Below are positions 36,694 to 45,757 of a stretch of 64,000 nt of DNA, piece after piece. Source of the stretch: Gottfriedia acidiceleris (GTDB lineage Bacteria > Bacillota > Bacilli > Bacillales > Bacillaceae_G); contig NZ_NESS01000002.1 in assembly GCF_002128425.1 (NCBI RefSeq), forward strand, positions 434,001 to 498,000, in the 5' to 3' direction. Position 1 is the stretch's first letter. Each line of letters begins with the position of its first letter. The notes beneath the pieces are model-generated. The model searched no databases. It was not told the origin of the DNA and worked only from the letters and a program-made list of their open reading frames with translations. The position numbers and the translations under genes were made by a program.

Positions 36694-37846
36694 AATACTC
36701 TTCATCATCCCAAACATTACTTGCATTTTGAGTTCGATTCATCATTTTTGCTAAATAAAGTTCAGTCGTTTGAATACTTTCATGACCTAAACTTCGACTA
36801 ACTTGATATATGCTCGCACCTTTTTCAATTGAACGACATGCATAATGATGTCGAAAGAAGTGAGGACTAATATTGTTAGTTCGATTATGATCTTTCACAA
36901 AAGTTAACTCAGAATCTTTTATCATTTCAATTACATATTTCGATAAATATTTATAAGAATAATGTTGATTTCGTTTATTTGGAAAGAATGGATTTGAATC
37001 AGTTTTAGAAATTATATTTGATAGACCACGTCGACTCCTTAGTTTACATAAATCTACAAATACATGATTTAATAATTTAACTTCTCGTTTTTTATTTCCT
37101 TTTCCAACAATTTCGAGCCAATAACCGTTTGAATCCTTTGTAACTTTACCCCAATTTGCCTCTGCTAGTTCTCGAATCCGCATACCAGTTGTAGCCAATA
37201 ATTTGATTATAGTCGTTTTTAAAATGTTTCCATTATAAAAATTCAATAATGCTTTAACTTCACTTTCTTCTAAATCGCGATTTGGTAAGTCATCTTTAGT
37301 AATTTTTGCATTCAATATTCGAGTATATAGAGGTAATTGAACGTAATGACTATCAAATAAATATTTAAAAAAGCTTTTTAATATCACAAGTTTTCTTGAA
37401 AGAGTAGTAACACGATATGGTTGTTTTTTCAGACCGTACTGGTAAGTAGAGAGCCATTGTTGATAGGAATCGATATGTCTTTGCTTTAAATTTTTGAAAA
37501 ATGAAGTTTCTATATAAGATTCTACATCCTGTCGCAAAAATTCCTCACTCTTTAACAAGTACCGATAAAACTGCATTAATTCTCGTATGTATTCCATCTT
37601 AGTACTTTCTTTTCGCTGTTTCGATTTTTGAATATCTTTTCTCTGATGGACAAAGTAATAGATCATATCTAAATCAGAAAAACTTTCATAAATCATTCGA
37701 TGATTTTTTTCATTTTCAAACTTTGTTTGTAGAAGAGTAGGGAAGTAACTTTCATCTATTAAATACTCAATTAGATTGGATTCATTAAGATTTGTAGTTG
37801 GTATATGTACTGAATTTGTAATAAGTAGACTTGATTTTACTAACAT
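36692..37846 (-). CDS. Tyrosine recombinase/integrase
   Basis: 384 residues of the phage-integrase/XerC-D family. SAM-like core-binding domain at about 90-185 (TKMEYIRELMQFYRYLLKSE); catalytic domain at about 190-384 with Arg in TTGMRIRELAEANW, Lys in GKGNKKREV, HFFRHHYACR (His-x-x-Arg), LGHESIQTTELYL (His and nucleophilic Tyr). All catalytic residues are present. ATG 37846 follows GAGGTGA; the GTG three codons earlier is part of it. Longer than XerC/D through an extra N-terminal 80 residues. No phage genes nearby, so it is an orphan recombinase divergent from a DNA-binding protein gene. Confidence 0.9.
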   Translation of the reverse strand: MLVKSSLLITNSVHIPTTNLNESNLIEYLIDESYFPTLLQTKFENEKNHRMIYESFSDLDMIYYFVHQRKDIQKSKQRKESTKMEYIRELMQFYRYLLKSEEFLRQDVESYIETSFFKNLKQRHIDSYQQWLSTYQYGLKKQPYRVTTLSRKLVILKSFFKYLFDSHYVQLPLYTRILNAKITKDDLPNRDLEESEVKALLNFYNGNILKTTIIKLLATTGMRIRELAEANWGKVTKDSNGYWLEIVGKGNKKREVKLLNHVFVDLCKLRSRRGLSNIISKTDSNPFFPNKRNQHYSYKYLSKYVIEMIKDSELTFVKDHNRTNNISPHFFRHHYACRSIEKGASIYQVSRSLGHESIQTTELYLAKMMNRTQNASNVWDDEEY

Positions 37847-38131
37847 ATTACTCACCTCATAATCTATTATACATAAATCAATGTATTTATAGTATTAATT
37901 TGAATACTTTTTCCAATTAAATAATATAATTCAATTTTTTATAAATAGGTAATTATAGTAAAAGATTAAGGTAGAAAAATACACTATTATTCTACTTTAA
38001 ACAAATAACGTATATTTTATTATTTATATACAAATAGATTTATTTTTATCGCATTAATTACTTTTTAACAATTTGTTGGAAATAATTATGATATAATGAG
38101 TTTATAAAACATTAAAAAAGGAAGAATTCAA
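37847..38131. other. AT-rich divergent region, possible recombination or regulatory site
   Basis: 285 bases, markedly A+T rich, between the recombinase and the tandem-HTH gene. It contains an inverted repeat GTAGAA..TTCTAC (about 37971-37997) and a TATAAT-like element near 38091-38096 followed by AAAAGGAAG for the rightward gene. No gene. Confidence 0.4.
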
Positions 38132-39139
38132 ATGTTAGAACAAGATCAAAAAAGGAAAGAGATTGTTACAACAAATGAGGCTGTGGAACTGTTAGGTGTA
38201 TCGAAACAAACGATTTACAATTATGTAAAGGCTGGAAAACTTAAACTTGTTTATGAAGATTGGCAAATCGATGGTACGATGAGGTTTTACCAAGAGGATC
38301 TTAATCAGTTCAAGTCCCAAGCTGTAAAACCGGTCGGGCTAACTGTTCTTGAAACTGCTAATTTATTAAGAGTATCCAAAGCGACAATCCATCAATATAT
38401 AAAACTTGGGAAAATTAACGCAAGTAAAGTGAATTTTAAAGGAAGACTAACTGTTTTTATTCCAGAAGAAGAAATTGCAAAACTAAAATCCTCACATAAA
38501 AATGCTCCAAGAAAGAAGTCTTTTTTTACAAAAGACCTAGAATTTTATTTATTCGGGCTATATGAAATTCCAAATTCGAATGAAAAAGCCCGGATTATCG
38601 AACTTAATGAGACCACAGAGATCGTAGCAAAAACGAATATGGGGGAACTTTTAAATAAAGAAGAACTTACAAGCCGTGGTTTTAAAAAGGCTTATGAAAT
38701 AAAAAAAGCCAGTCATAGTACTAAAAGAGGCATGATAACATTTCAATTTCCAATACCTCAGTCAATTAGTGCCCCGATTTTTGGCATTATCGATACATTT
38801 TATAAACATATTGGACATCAAAATATGAATCTTTATATAATGAACAACTCAATTAAAGTCGAAATAAAACCTATTAAACTACCGTATTTTGATGCACAAA
38901 TTGAACAAGATATTGAAATTTTACAAAACTGTTTGATTGATGGTAAGCTTTCTACTAGACCAGGTTTTATTGTCTTTACAAGTAATCAAGAACAACTAAC
39001 TATTTTCGTGAAAGATTCAATAAAAGAAAAGATAAAACAACTTGCAATAGATCATCACACTGGAATTGAAGATATTACTGAGAAGCTTTTGCATATGGGT
39101 TTAAAGGAATTTGAAAAAAATAACTCATTTAATGACTAA
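38132..39139 (+). CDS. DNA-binding protein with tandem excisionase-like HTHs
   Basis: 335 residues with two MerR/excisionase-type helix-turn-helix units at the N-terminus: TTNEAVELLGVSKQTIYNYV with KAGKLKLV (about 13-45) and TVLETANLLRVSKATIHQYI with KLGKINASK (about 71-105). The remaining 220 residues form a mixed domain with no motif I recognise, ending in a hydrophilic helix (ITEKLLHMGLKEFEKN). AAAAGGAAG precedes the ATG. Its divergent pairing with the recombinase suggests a directionality factor or a regulator of it. A stand-alone regulator is equally possible. Confidence 0.65.
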   Translation: MLEQDQKRKEIVTTNEAVELLGVSKQTIYNYVKAGKLKLVYEDWQIDGTMRFYQEDLNQFKSQAVKPVGLTVLETANLLRVSKATIHQYIKLGKINASKVNFKGRLTVFIPEEEIAKLKSSHKNAPRKKSFFTKDLEFYLFGLYEIPNSNEKARIIELNETTEIVAKTNMGELLNKEELTSRGFKKAYEIKKASHSTKRGMITFQFPIPQSISAPIFGIIDTFYKHIGHQNMNLYIMNNSIKVEIKPIKLPYFDAQIEQDIEILQNCLIDGKLSTRPGFIVFTSNQEQLTIFVKDSIKEKIKQLAIDHHTGIEDITEKLLHMGLKEFEKNNSFND

Positions 39140-39252
39140 ATTAATCCTCCAATTTCCGACAACGAGATGGGTACTTGTATTAGAAATCAAATCTCGATGC
39201 GTCTATCAATCTAGTTTAGATAATTCTGAAAACCATAAAAAGGGGAATGAAA

Positions 39253-40275
39253 ATGAAGTTTATCGATCTAAGAAGTGATACTGTAACAAATCCTACAGAT
39301 GAAATGAGACAATCTATGTTTTCAGCTGAAGTTGGCGATGATGTTTATGGGGATGATCCAACTGTACAAAAATTAGAAAATCTAGCTGCTTCCATGATTG
39401 GCAAAGAAGCTGCATTATTTGTACCAAGTGGAACTTTTGGTAACCAACTTGCATTGTTTACACATTGTGATCGTGGTACAGAAGTTATTCTTGGGGAGGA
39501 TTGTCATATATTCGAACATGAGGTTGGTGCTGCTTCTATTATTGCAGGGGTTCACTTAAGAACATTACAAACAACTCACGGTAAAATGGATATTAAACGA
39601 ATTAAACATTCTATCAGACCTGATGATATCCACTATCCAGAAACTTCTTTAATCTGTTTAGAAAATGCCTATTCAAATGGATCCGTAGTTGATATCGATT
39701 ATATGAAGCAAGTTTATAGCATTGCAAAAGATGTAAATATTCCTGTTCATTTAGATGGAGCAAGGATTTTTAACGCCGCAACTTATTTAAAAACAGATGT
39801 TAAAGAATTATCTCAATATAGTGATTCAGTAATGTTTTGCTTATCAAAAGGTCTTTGTGCTCCAGTAGGTTCTATCCTTGCAGGAAGTAAAGAATTTATT
39901 GAAAAAGCGAAAAAGAAACGTAAACTATTAGGTGGAGGCTGGAGACAATCTGGTTTTTTAGCAGCCGCTGGTATAATCGCATTAGAAAAAATGACGGAAC
40001 GATTACATGAAGATCATGAAAATGCTCTATATTTAGCTAATAGACTAACTGAAATCCCAGGAATTAATGTTGACACATCTCAACTTCATATCAACTTAGT
40101 ATTCTTCCAAATGACTGATATGAAAAGAAGTCCTGAGGAAATTGAACAAATATTTAAAGAGAACGGAATTATTACTTTTGCGCCTGAAGAAGATGGTATG
40201 ATGCGTTTTGCTACACATTACTGGATTAAGAAAAATGATATTGATAAAGTAATTGATGTGATGAAAACAATCTAA
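39253..40275 (+). CDS. Low-specificity L-threonine aldolase
   Basis: PLP fold-type I enzyme cleaving L-threonine/allo-threonine to glycine and acetaldehyde. FIDLRSDTVTNPTDEMR at the N-terminus, VGDDVYGDDPTVQKLE, LDGARIFNAA (Asp holding PLP), and the Schiff-base Lys in MFCLSKGLCAPVGS. 340 residues is normal. ATG 39253 is chosen because the AAAAGGGG site abuts the earlier ATG at 39247. Monocistronic with a strong terminator. Confidence 0.93.
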   Translation: MKFIDLRSDTVTNPTDEMRQSMFSAEVGDDVYGDDPTVQKLENLAASMIGKEAALFVPSGTFGNQLALFTHCDRGTEVILGEDCHIFEHEVGAASIIAGVHLRTLQTTHGKMDIKRIKHSIRPDDIHYPETSLICLENAYSNGSVVDIDYMKQVYSIAKDVNIPVHLDGARIFNAATYLKTDVKELSQYSDSVMFCLSKGLCAPVGSILAGSKEFIEKAKKKRKLLGGGWRQSGFLAAAGIIALEKMTERLHEDHENALYLANRLTEIPGINVDTSQLHINLVFFQMTDMKRSPEEIEQIFKENGIITFAPEEDGMMRFATHYWIKKNDIDKVIDVMKTI

Positions 40276-40292
40276 ATTTTGGATGTAAAATT

Positions 40293-40320
40293 AAAAAAAG
40301 AGGAAAATTCCTCTTTTTTT
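40293..40320 (+). terminator. Terminator
   Basis: AAAAAAAGAGGAA / TTCCTCTTTTTTT stem. Confidence 0.85.
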
Positions 40321-40425
40321 TATGGACTGTTAGAGTAAATGGGAATCTTCTTACTATCCAATTGACAAGATATGATAGTTAAACAAGGATTTCAGTAATT
40401 CGTGTCGAATAACATCTAAAAAATA

Positions 40426-40683
40426 ATGAATTTTTCAGGTGAAATTTCAAATGAAAAATTTGAGGATATAGTATCACTTCATTTAAAAATATTCGGGAAA
40501 AAAATGACACCATTTTTTAATAGAAGGGAAAAAAATAATAGATATGAATCTGATTATCCGATTTTTCTTGTAAATTATAAAGCAGGAAAATTCTTATTAG
40601 AAATGCATTATCAAAAAATAACAAGGTGTTTTGGCAGCGCGCTTTTTCTTCTTAAAGTAAATAGCAAGTTGTTCAATAAGTAG
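40426..40683 (+). CDS. Uncertain ORF, possible acetyltransferase fragment
   Basis: 85 codons without a ribosome site. The first half (ISNEKFEDIVSLHLKIFGKK, FLVNYKAGKFL) has the flavour of a GNAT N-terminus, but the acetyl-CoA loop is missing and the reading appears to leave the family near 40610. It may be a decayed acetyltransferase or a chance frame. Confidence 0.3.
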   Translation: MNFSGEISNEKFEDIVSLHLKIFGKKMTPFFNRREKNNRYESDYPIFLVNYKAGKFLLEMHYQKITRCFGSALFLLKVNSKLFNK

Positions 40684-40721
40684 AAGTTTGATTTCCTATT
40701 TGAATATCCAACAGTGAAAAT

Positions 40722-40754
40722 AAAAAGAACTGTACTAGCGGGACAGTTCTTTTA
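40722..40754. terminator. Terminator
   Basis: AAAAGAACTGT / ACAGTTCTTTT stem, T-rich on both sides; it serves the leftward small gene at 40777. Confidence 0.75.
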
Positions 40755-40776
40755 AAGAGGTATTAATTTACTTAAT

Positions 40777-40944
40777 TTACTTTTTTAGAGGTGAAATTAC
40801 TTTGTTATAAAAATATCTTTCCCATTTAGATAATAAACTGTTCCCATTTTCACCTCGTTGTATTTCACTTTCATGTTTTTTATGAAATTCGGCTACTCGC
40901 TTATTATGTTCTTTATGCCAATTATGGAGAGATGTTTGCTTCAT
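40777..40944 (-). CDS. Small basic protein
   Basis: 55 residues, rich in Lys, His and Glu (SLHNWHKEHNKRVAEFHKKH). AAGGAGG is ideally spaced before the ATG at 40944 on the reverse strand; the longer frame from 40971 includes the site. No family identified. Single-gene unit with a terminator. Confidence 0.65.
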   Translation of the reverse strand: MKQTSLHNWHKEHNKRVAEFHKKHESEIQRGENGNSLLSKWERYFYNKVISPLKK

Positions 40945-41074
40945 TCTTATTCCTCCTTCTATTTTTATCATAATGATTATAGCAGTAGAATTATTAATTA
41001 AAAAGCTATTTTAGCCAACAAGTTTTGACATAGTGGATGCAAATATTTTCTATTGAGGAGAGAGGTTAATCTTT

Positions 41075-41269
41075 ATGAAAAACTATTTTATAAGATTGAT
41101 ATTCGGACTCGTTACATATGCTATTATTTTAGTTTTATCTTTTATTTTTAAGATTGATTTGTACAATTCAAAGCACCCCTTTATTAATTTTATTTTATTA
41201 CTTCTTATATTAGCCGGAGGTTGGGGTGGCTGGTTTTTCCACAAGTTAAAAAAGAATAGTTTTTTATAG
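41075..41269 (+). CDS. Small membrane protein
   Basis: 64 residues, two membrane helices (about 7-27 and 35-55) separated by a short loop (KIDLYNSKHPF), with a basic tail. GAGGAGAGAGG precedes the ATG. Similar in form to the small protein at 41498. Function unknown. Confidence 0.6.
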   Translation: MKNYFIRLIFGLVTYAIILVLSFIFKIDLYNSKHPFINFILLLLILAGGWGGWFFHKLKKNSFL

Positions 41270-41497
41270 AACTAACGTATTAATGGAACAAAACGATCGG
41301 CTGAATAGTCGCTATTTTTAGCAGCTAAATGACAGTTTAATTTAATAAGCAACGAACTTTCAACAGAATATTAATTACAAAATATTCCAATTTCATTTAT
41401 ACTAAAGATAGATTTTAATTATGAATATAGACTTAGAAAATCTCGAAATATTTAAGTGAATATACAGGTCGGCTTTTGAAAGGAATGATACGAAACA

Positions 41498-41689
41498 ATG
41501 GGAAACATAAAGCAAAAATTTAAAAGTAAGGTGAGCATTTCTCAAATTTTTTTTATGTCAATGTTTTATGCAATTGCAAGTACAATATTTAGTGATATTA
41601 TTCATAATCGATTTATTAATGGTATTTTTGGGGGATTATTCATCCTTATCGGTTGGATATTAGCCATATTACTTATAAAAAATGACTAA
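41498..41689 (+). CDS. Small membrane protein
   Basis: 63 residues: a basic N-terminus (KQKFKSKVS) then two membrane helices (about 17-33 and 42-60). AAAGGA lies 13 bases before the ATG, a loose spacing. No family. The 228 bases before it hold nothing recognised. Confidence 0.5.
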   Translation: MGNIKQKFKSKVSISQIFFMSMFYAIASTIFSDIIHNRFINGIFGGLFILIGWILAILLIKND

Positions 41690-41848
41690 GAGTTTAAAAA
41701 ATTACTTAAATAAAAGTATCGTTATTATTAACAGAATTATCAAGAAACTATTGTGCATTAGGATGACCTTTTATATATTAATAGTACAACATGAACGAAA
41801 CATTTCTTATATTAAGTTGAATTTACTTAAAAGTTTTAAGGAGGATGT

Positions 41849-42331
41849 ATGATGGAAAAAATAATTGAAAAAGCAATACAAGATGTCTACCCCGATGATT
41901 TCGCTTGGTGTTATGGGTGTGGTCGATTAAATAAAGATGGTCACCATCTTCGAACTGGTTGGCAAGGTGATAAAACTGTTACGATCTTTACACCGGAATC
42001 AAAATACATGGGAATTCCAGGTTTTATTTATGGTGGATTAATAGCTTCGTTAATTGATTGTCATGGGACAGGTTCTGCCTCACTTGCTTTACACCGTAAG
42101 AATGGAAACGAAATAGGAGATGGATCAGTACCTCCTAGATTTGTAACCGCTGCCCTCAATGTGGAATATCTTAAACCAACTCCACAAGATGTTCCACTAA
42201 AAGCAGTTGGAACTGTTGAAGAAATCCATCCTAAAAAATGGAAAGTTCATACAGAATTATTCGCAAATGATATTCTTTGTGCTCGTGGAGAGGTAGTTCT
42301 TGTTGTTATGCCAAGCACATTTTTAAAATAA
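41849..42331 (+). CDS. PaaI-type thioesterase
   Basis: 160-residue hotdog-fold protein. An N-terminal CYGCGRLNKDGHHL cysteine motif is common in this subgroup; the core has GIPGFIYGGLIASLIDCHGT, in which the conserved Gly-Gly and Asp lie on the hotdog helix, and LNVEYLKPTPQDVPLKAVG. It probably hydrolyses an acyl-CoA; the chain type is unknown. AAGGAGG precedes the paired ATGs at 41849 and 41852. Monocistronic. Confidence 0.85.
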   Translation: MMEKIIEKAIQDVYPDDFAWCYGCGRLNKDGHHLRTGWQGDKTVTIFTPESKYMGIPGFIYGGLIASLIDCHGTGSASLALHRKNGNEIGDGSVPPRFVTAALNVEYLKPTPQDVPLKAVGTVEEIHPKKWKVHTELFANDILCARGEVVLVVMPSTFLK

Positions 42332-42657
42332 AACAAGCTTGGAAGTTCTTTAAACAAACCAAGATGGTGTGAAGAAGTATTTACATTCCGTATTTTTAAA
42401 GTGGAGGAATGATTTAGAAGATTTTTGGAAGGATTCACAGAATAAGTTAGTGCTCCAAAAAAATAGTTCTTACACAACAAATGTTTCCTTTTGTTAAAGG
42501 TTATGAGTAGCTTTTCGCTACTCTATTTTTTCGTACTACTAAAAAATATAAATCTCTATCTAATTCAATTTCATTTGTTTTAATAAAGAGTATATGGTAA
42601 ATTAAGGTCATTAACTTATTAAAGTCGTTTAATAAGTTTTTTAAGGTGGTGAATCTA
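42332..42657. other. Intergenic region with terminator and ROK operator
   Basis: Terminator at 42505-42532 (GAGTAGC ttttc GCTACTC, T-rich). The ROK operator at 42613-42638 is listed separately. No gene in the gap. Confidence 0.7.
42613..42638. promoter_or_regulatory. ROK operator 1 (autoregulatory)
   Basis: Perfect palindrome AACTTATTAAA gtcg TTTAATAAGTT directly upstream of the ROK regulator's ribosome site. Three variants occur at 44144-44241. Confidence 0.75.
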
Positions 42658-43680
42658 GTGAATGAATTTTTAGCAACTCCAAACTCAATGAAGAAAATGA
42701 TTCTTCGCGGCATTCGTACAACGCTTTTAAAACTAGGTAGTGCAACAAAAGTTGAATTAAGTCAAAAGCTAGAAATTAGTTTTCCGACAATTAGTAAGTT
42801 TCTAACAGAAATGGAAAAAGAAGGAGAAGTTCTTTTAGTTGGTCTAGATCATTCTAGTGGTGGAAGAAGGGCAAAAAGATATTCTTACAATCCTGAACAT
42901 ATGTTAGGATTAGTAATATTTTTAGAGAAAACAGAAACGAATTATATCATTTTTAATTGTGTCGGTGAAATAAAGGAACAAGGCGATACGCCAAGTGCAT
43001 TAATAGACAATAGTTTGCATTTTTTAACTAAGACCATTGAAAATATAATCACTAAATATCCAAAAATCAGTTCAATGTCGATTGGTGTTCCAGCAGCAGT
43101 TGATAATGGAAAAGTATTTTATATCCCAGGATACGAACAGTTTCAAAACATTAATTTAAAAGAATATTATGAAGAGTATTTTTCGATCCCTGTCATAGTA
43201 GAGAACGATATGAATGCAGCGGTTTTAGGGTTTCACAATAATAGAGGCTTAAAAGATAAACAATCCCTTGTTTATTTGTATTCAGGTCAAAACGGTCCAG
43301 GTGCAGGAATTATGGTAAACGGTGATGTTGTTAGAGGAAGTACTTTTTTCTCTGGAGAGGTTTCATTCGTTCCTCAGTATGATGAAAAAAATTTTGGGCA
43401 GGCATTAGAAAATGGAAGAGGACTAAAAAATTTAATAATAAGTGAGGACTATGAAATTGATGCAATCAGCAGGCTATTGGCCTCATTTGTAGCTATTATT
43501 AACCCTCATATCATCATTTTTTGTAATGATGAAGTTGAAAATGTAATATTAGATAAAATTAGAATTACTAGCACAAATTACATTCCGTCCGAACATCTTC
43601 CTGTGCTTACGTCGAGTGATTGGAAACAAGACTATTTATTTGGATTACAAAGTCTTTGTCTTAAACTTATGATCGATTAA
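42658..43680 (+). CDS. ROK-family transcriptional repressor
   Basis: 340 residues: an N-terminal winged helix (KVELSQKLEISFPTISKFLT, about 28-50) followed by a ROK sugar-kinase-like domain with SIGVPAAVDNGKVFYIPGY and ENDMNAAVLGF. The zinc motif CxCGxxGCxE of many ROK proteins is absent; in its place GEVSFVPQYDE continues. GTG 42658 follows AAGGTGGTG. Four matching palindromes (one here, three before the MFS gene) mark it as a local repressor of itself and of the transporter. The ligand is presumably a sugar or derivative. Confidence 0.87.
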   Translation: MNEFLATPNSMKKMILRGIRTTLLKLGSATKVELSQKLEISFPTISKFLTEMEKEGEVLLVGLDHSSGGRRAKRYSYNPEHMLGLVIFLEKTETNYIIFNCVGEIKEQGDTPSALIDNSLHFLTKTIENIITKYPKISSMSIGVPAAVDNGKVFYIPGYEQFQNINLKEYYEEYFSIPVIVENDMNAAVLGFHNNRGLKDKQSLVYLYSGQNGPGAGIMVNGDVVRGSTFFSGEVSFVPQYDEKNFGQALENGRGLKNLIISEDYEIDAISRLLASFVAIINPHIIIFCNDEVENVILDKIRITSTNYIPSEHLPVLTSSDWKQDYLFGLQSLCLKLMID

Positions 43681-43763
43681 AAATTTAAAATAAAGTCATA
43701 TAAGGTGGTGATCTTCTTAAATACTAAAGTGTAAAAAAATAATATTGGGGAGAGAAAAAAGAA

Positions 43764-44144
43764 ATGAAAATTGAACACGTTGCTATATGGGTTAATGATT
43801 TGGAGGGGATGAGGAAGTTTTATGAAACTTTCTTTAATTGTAAATCAAACAATAAATATCATAATATTGAAAAGGAATTTGAATCTTATTTTCTTACTTT
43901 CGAATCTGGCGCACGATTAGAGATTATGCGAAAGGCGGGGATTGTTAAGACTAATCCTGCTGATCAAATTGGTTGGGCTCATATTGCAATCTCCTTAGGA
44001 AGTGAAGATGCTGTCAATCAGATGACTACCAAATTTAAAAATAGCGGTTATCCTCTTATTAGTGGACCTCGTTTGACTGGTGATGGGTACTATGAGAGTG
44101 TAATAAAAGACCCTGAAGGAAACCTTTTAGAATTGACAGTATAA
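43764..44144 (+). CDS. VOC-family glyoxalase-like protein
   Basis: 126 residues of the glyoxalase I/bleomycin-resistance fold: KIEHVAIWVNDLEGMRKFYE (first metal His), GWAHIAISLGSEDAV (second) and DPEGNLLELTV (Glu ligand). GGGGAGAG precedes the ATG. 83 bases after the ROK gene, and its stop touches ROK operator 2. It could act on lactaldehyde-like or methylglyoxal adducts of the transported sugar, which is speculative. Confidence 0.85.
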   Translation: MKIEHVAIWVNDLEGMRKFYETFFNCKSNNKYHNIEKEFESYFLTFESGARLEIMRKAGIVKTNPADQIGWAHIAISLGSEDAVNQMTTKFKNSGYPLISGPRLTGDGYYESVIKDPEGNLLELTV

Positions 44145-44241
44145 ACTTATTAAAGATATTAAATAAGTATTTGATTCGGCACTTTTTAAATCCGTTTAAT
44201 AAGTTTGCATTTTCAGCACTTTTTAAACATATTTAAAAAGT
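44144..44241. promoter_or_regulatory. Cluster of three ROK operators
   Basis: Three inverted repeats of one type: 44144-44169 (AACTTATTAAA gata TTAAATAAGTA), 44180-44205 (CACTTTTTAAA tccg TTTAATAAGTT) and 44218-44241 (ACTTTTTAAA cata TTTAAAAAGT). They repeat every 36-37 bases and end 25 bases before the MFS start, so they would cover its promoter. Confidence 0.75.
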
Positions 44242-44265
44242 AATATTATAACTAGGAGGTTAAGT

Positions 44266-45507
44266 ATGGACTATTCATTGAATAGACGTCAAATTCAATT
44301 ATGGCGTATCGCCATTTATTTCATTTTTGCACTGACTGGATTTGCATTCGCATCATGGGTATCTCGCACGCCTGCAATTAGGGATGCTCTAGGTTCTACT
44401 ACAGCTGAGATGGGGGTCATCATATTTGGGCTTTCCGTAGGATCGATCATCGGACTGATAAGTGCCAGTATTCTTATCGCTCAAAAGGGCGGACGTTTTG
44501 TTATGGTTTTTGGTCTACTAGTTGTTTCTATTGGATTATTAATTGTTGGATTCAGTGGTTCGTGGCTGACAAATAGTATTATAGTATTTTTAGGGCTAGT
44601 CGTTTTTGGTTTCGGGCAAGGAATATGCGATGTAGCGATGAATGTAGAGGGAACCGCAGTTGAGATAGCCGCACAAAAGTCGCTCTTAACCGGTTTTCAT
44701 GCAGCGTTCAGCTTGGGTACGCTTCTTGGTGCATTGGTCGGTTCGGCAATGACTAAATCAGGAATCATTGTACCTATTCACTTGACACTTACTGCCCTGG
44801 TTATTGTTCTAATTGTTTTGTCTTTATACCGTTTTATACCTGCCGATACAGGTAAAGAAGTTGCTAGTAATTCCGTTAAAGTAAACAGAACGCAGGAATA
44901 TATGTCTGTATGGAAAGAGCGACGCACAATAATGATCGGTATCATTGTTCTTGGAATGGCTTTCGTCGAAGGATCAGCAAATGACTGGTTACCGTTAATT
45001 ATGGTTGATGGTTACAATGTTACGCCAGCTATGGGTTCTATTGCATATGGTATTTTTGTAGGTTCAATGACTTTTGGACGTGCAATAGGTGATAAAATTT
45101 TAGACCGCTTCGGTAGAGTTATCGTTTTGCGTGCATCAACACTTTTGGCTTTTGTAGGATTGATTATTGTTATAATGAGTCATAATTTCAAGGTAGCCAC
45201 TATTGGTATTGTTTTTTGGGGATTCGGGGCAGCATTTGGTTTTCCAGTTGGCCTGTCCGCTGCAGGAGACGATCCTCATAGAGTGGCTGCAAGAGTAAGT
45301 GCTGTATCGACTGCTGGATACCTTGCATTCCTAGTAGGACCACCATTTTTAGGAATGATTGGTGAACACGTAGGGCTACTTCGAGCTCTGATTTTCGTAC
45401 TTATAGCTGTTACGATCTCTGGACTACTTTCAAAAGCTGCAAAACCGATTGGTAAACAAAATAATTTGGAAATGGACTCGAAAGTATCTAATTCCCTAAA
45501 GTTGTAA
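44266..45507 (+). CDS. MFS transporter (YbjJ/FucP-like)
   Basis: 413 residues with twelve membrane helices. AFASWVSRTPAIRD near the start, GFGQGICDVAMNVEG in the first half and FGRAIGDKILDRFGR (motif A-like) in the second recall the YbjJ branch of sugar/metabolite MFS carriers. AGGAGG precedes the ATG. Codon use is a little more GC-rich than its neighbours. The upstream ROK operator cluster indicates sugar-responsive expression. Substrate unknown. Confidence 0.82.
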   Translation: MDYSLNRRQIQLWRIAIYFIFALTGFAFASWVSRTPAIRDALGSTTAEMGVIIFGLSVGSIIGLISASILIAQKGGRFVMVFGLLVVSIGLLIVGFSGSWLTNSIIVFLGLVVFGFGQGICDVAMNVEGTAVEIAAQKSLLTGFHAAFSLGTLLGALVGSAMTKSGIIVPIHLTLTALVIVLIVLSLYRFIPADTGKEVASNSVKVNRTQEYMSVWKERRTIMIGIIVLGMAFVEGSANDWLPLIMVDGYNVTPAMGSIAYGIFVGSMTFGRAIGDKILDRFGRVIVLRASTLLAFVGLIIVIMSHNFKVATIGIVFWGFGAAFGFPVGLSAAGDDPHRVAARVSAVSTAGYLAFLVGPPFLGMIGEHVGLLRALIFVLIAVTISGLLSKAAKPIGKQNNLEMDSKVSNSLKL

Positions 45508-45619
45508 AATAAATATTCGACTTGCCTACCGAAACATTAAACGAAATACAGATAGCAAAACTGTGTGATTAAATGAATCTTATCCAACTAAACGCATGTG
45601 TTAGTTGTACACTCGTCAA

Positions 45620-45645
45620 GAGCTGAGAGATCAGCTCATTTTAGT
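45620..45645 (+). terminator. Weak terminator
   Basis: GAGCTGA gaga TCAGCTC followed by ATTTTAGT. Confidence 0.5.
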
Positions 45646-45757
45646 ACTTTAATAAAACAACTAGTATAATATTTCAAACAAAAAGTTCCTTATTTAAGAT
45701 TTTTGCTTTATACTTAAGAACGGTAATTTGTCATCTTTTGATAAGGAGTTTTCCATT

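Noticed and set aside
36692-39139. A complete prophage or conjugative element around the recombinase
   Set aside because: Neighbouring genes (DUF2089 operon, threonine aldolase) are ordinary chromosomal genes and no structural, replication or transfer genes or flanking repeats were seen.
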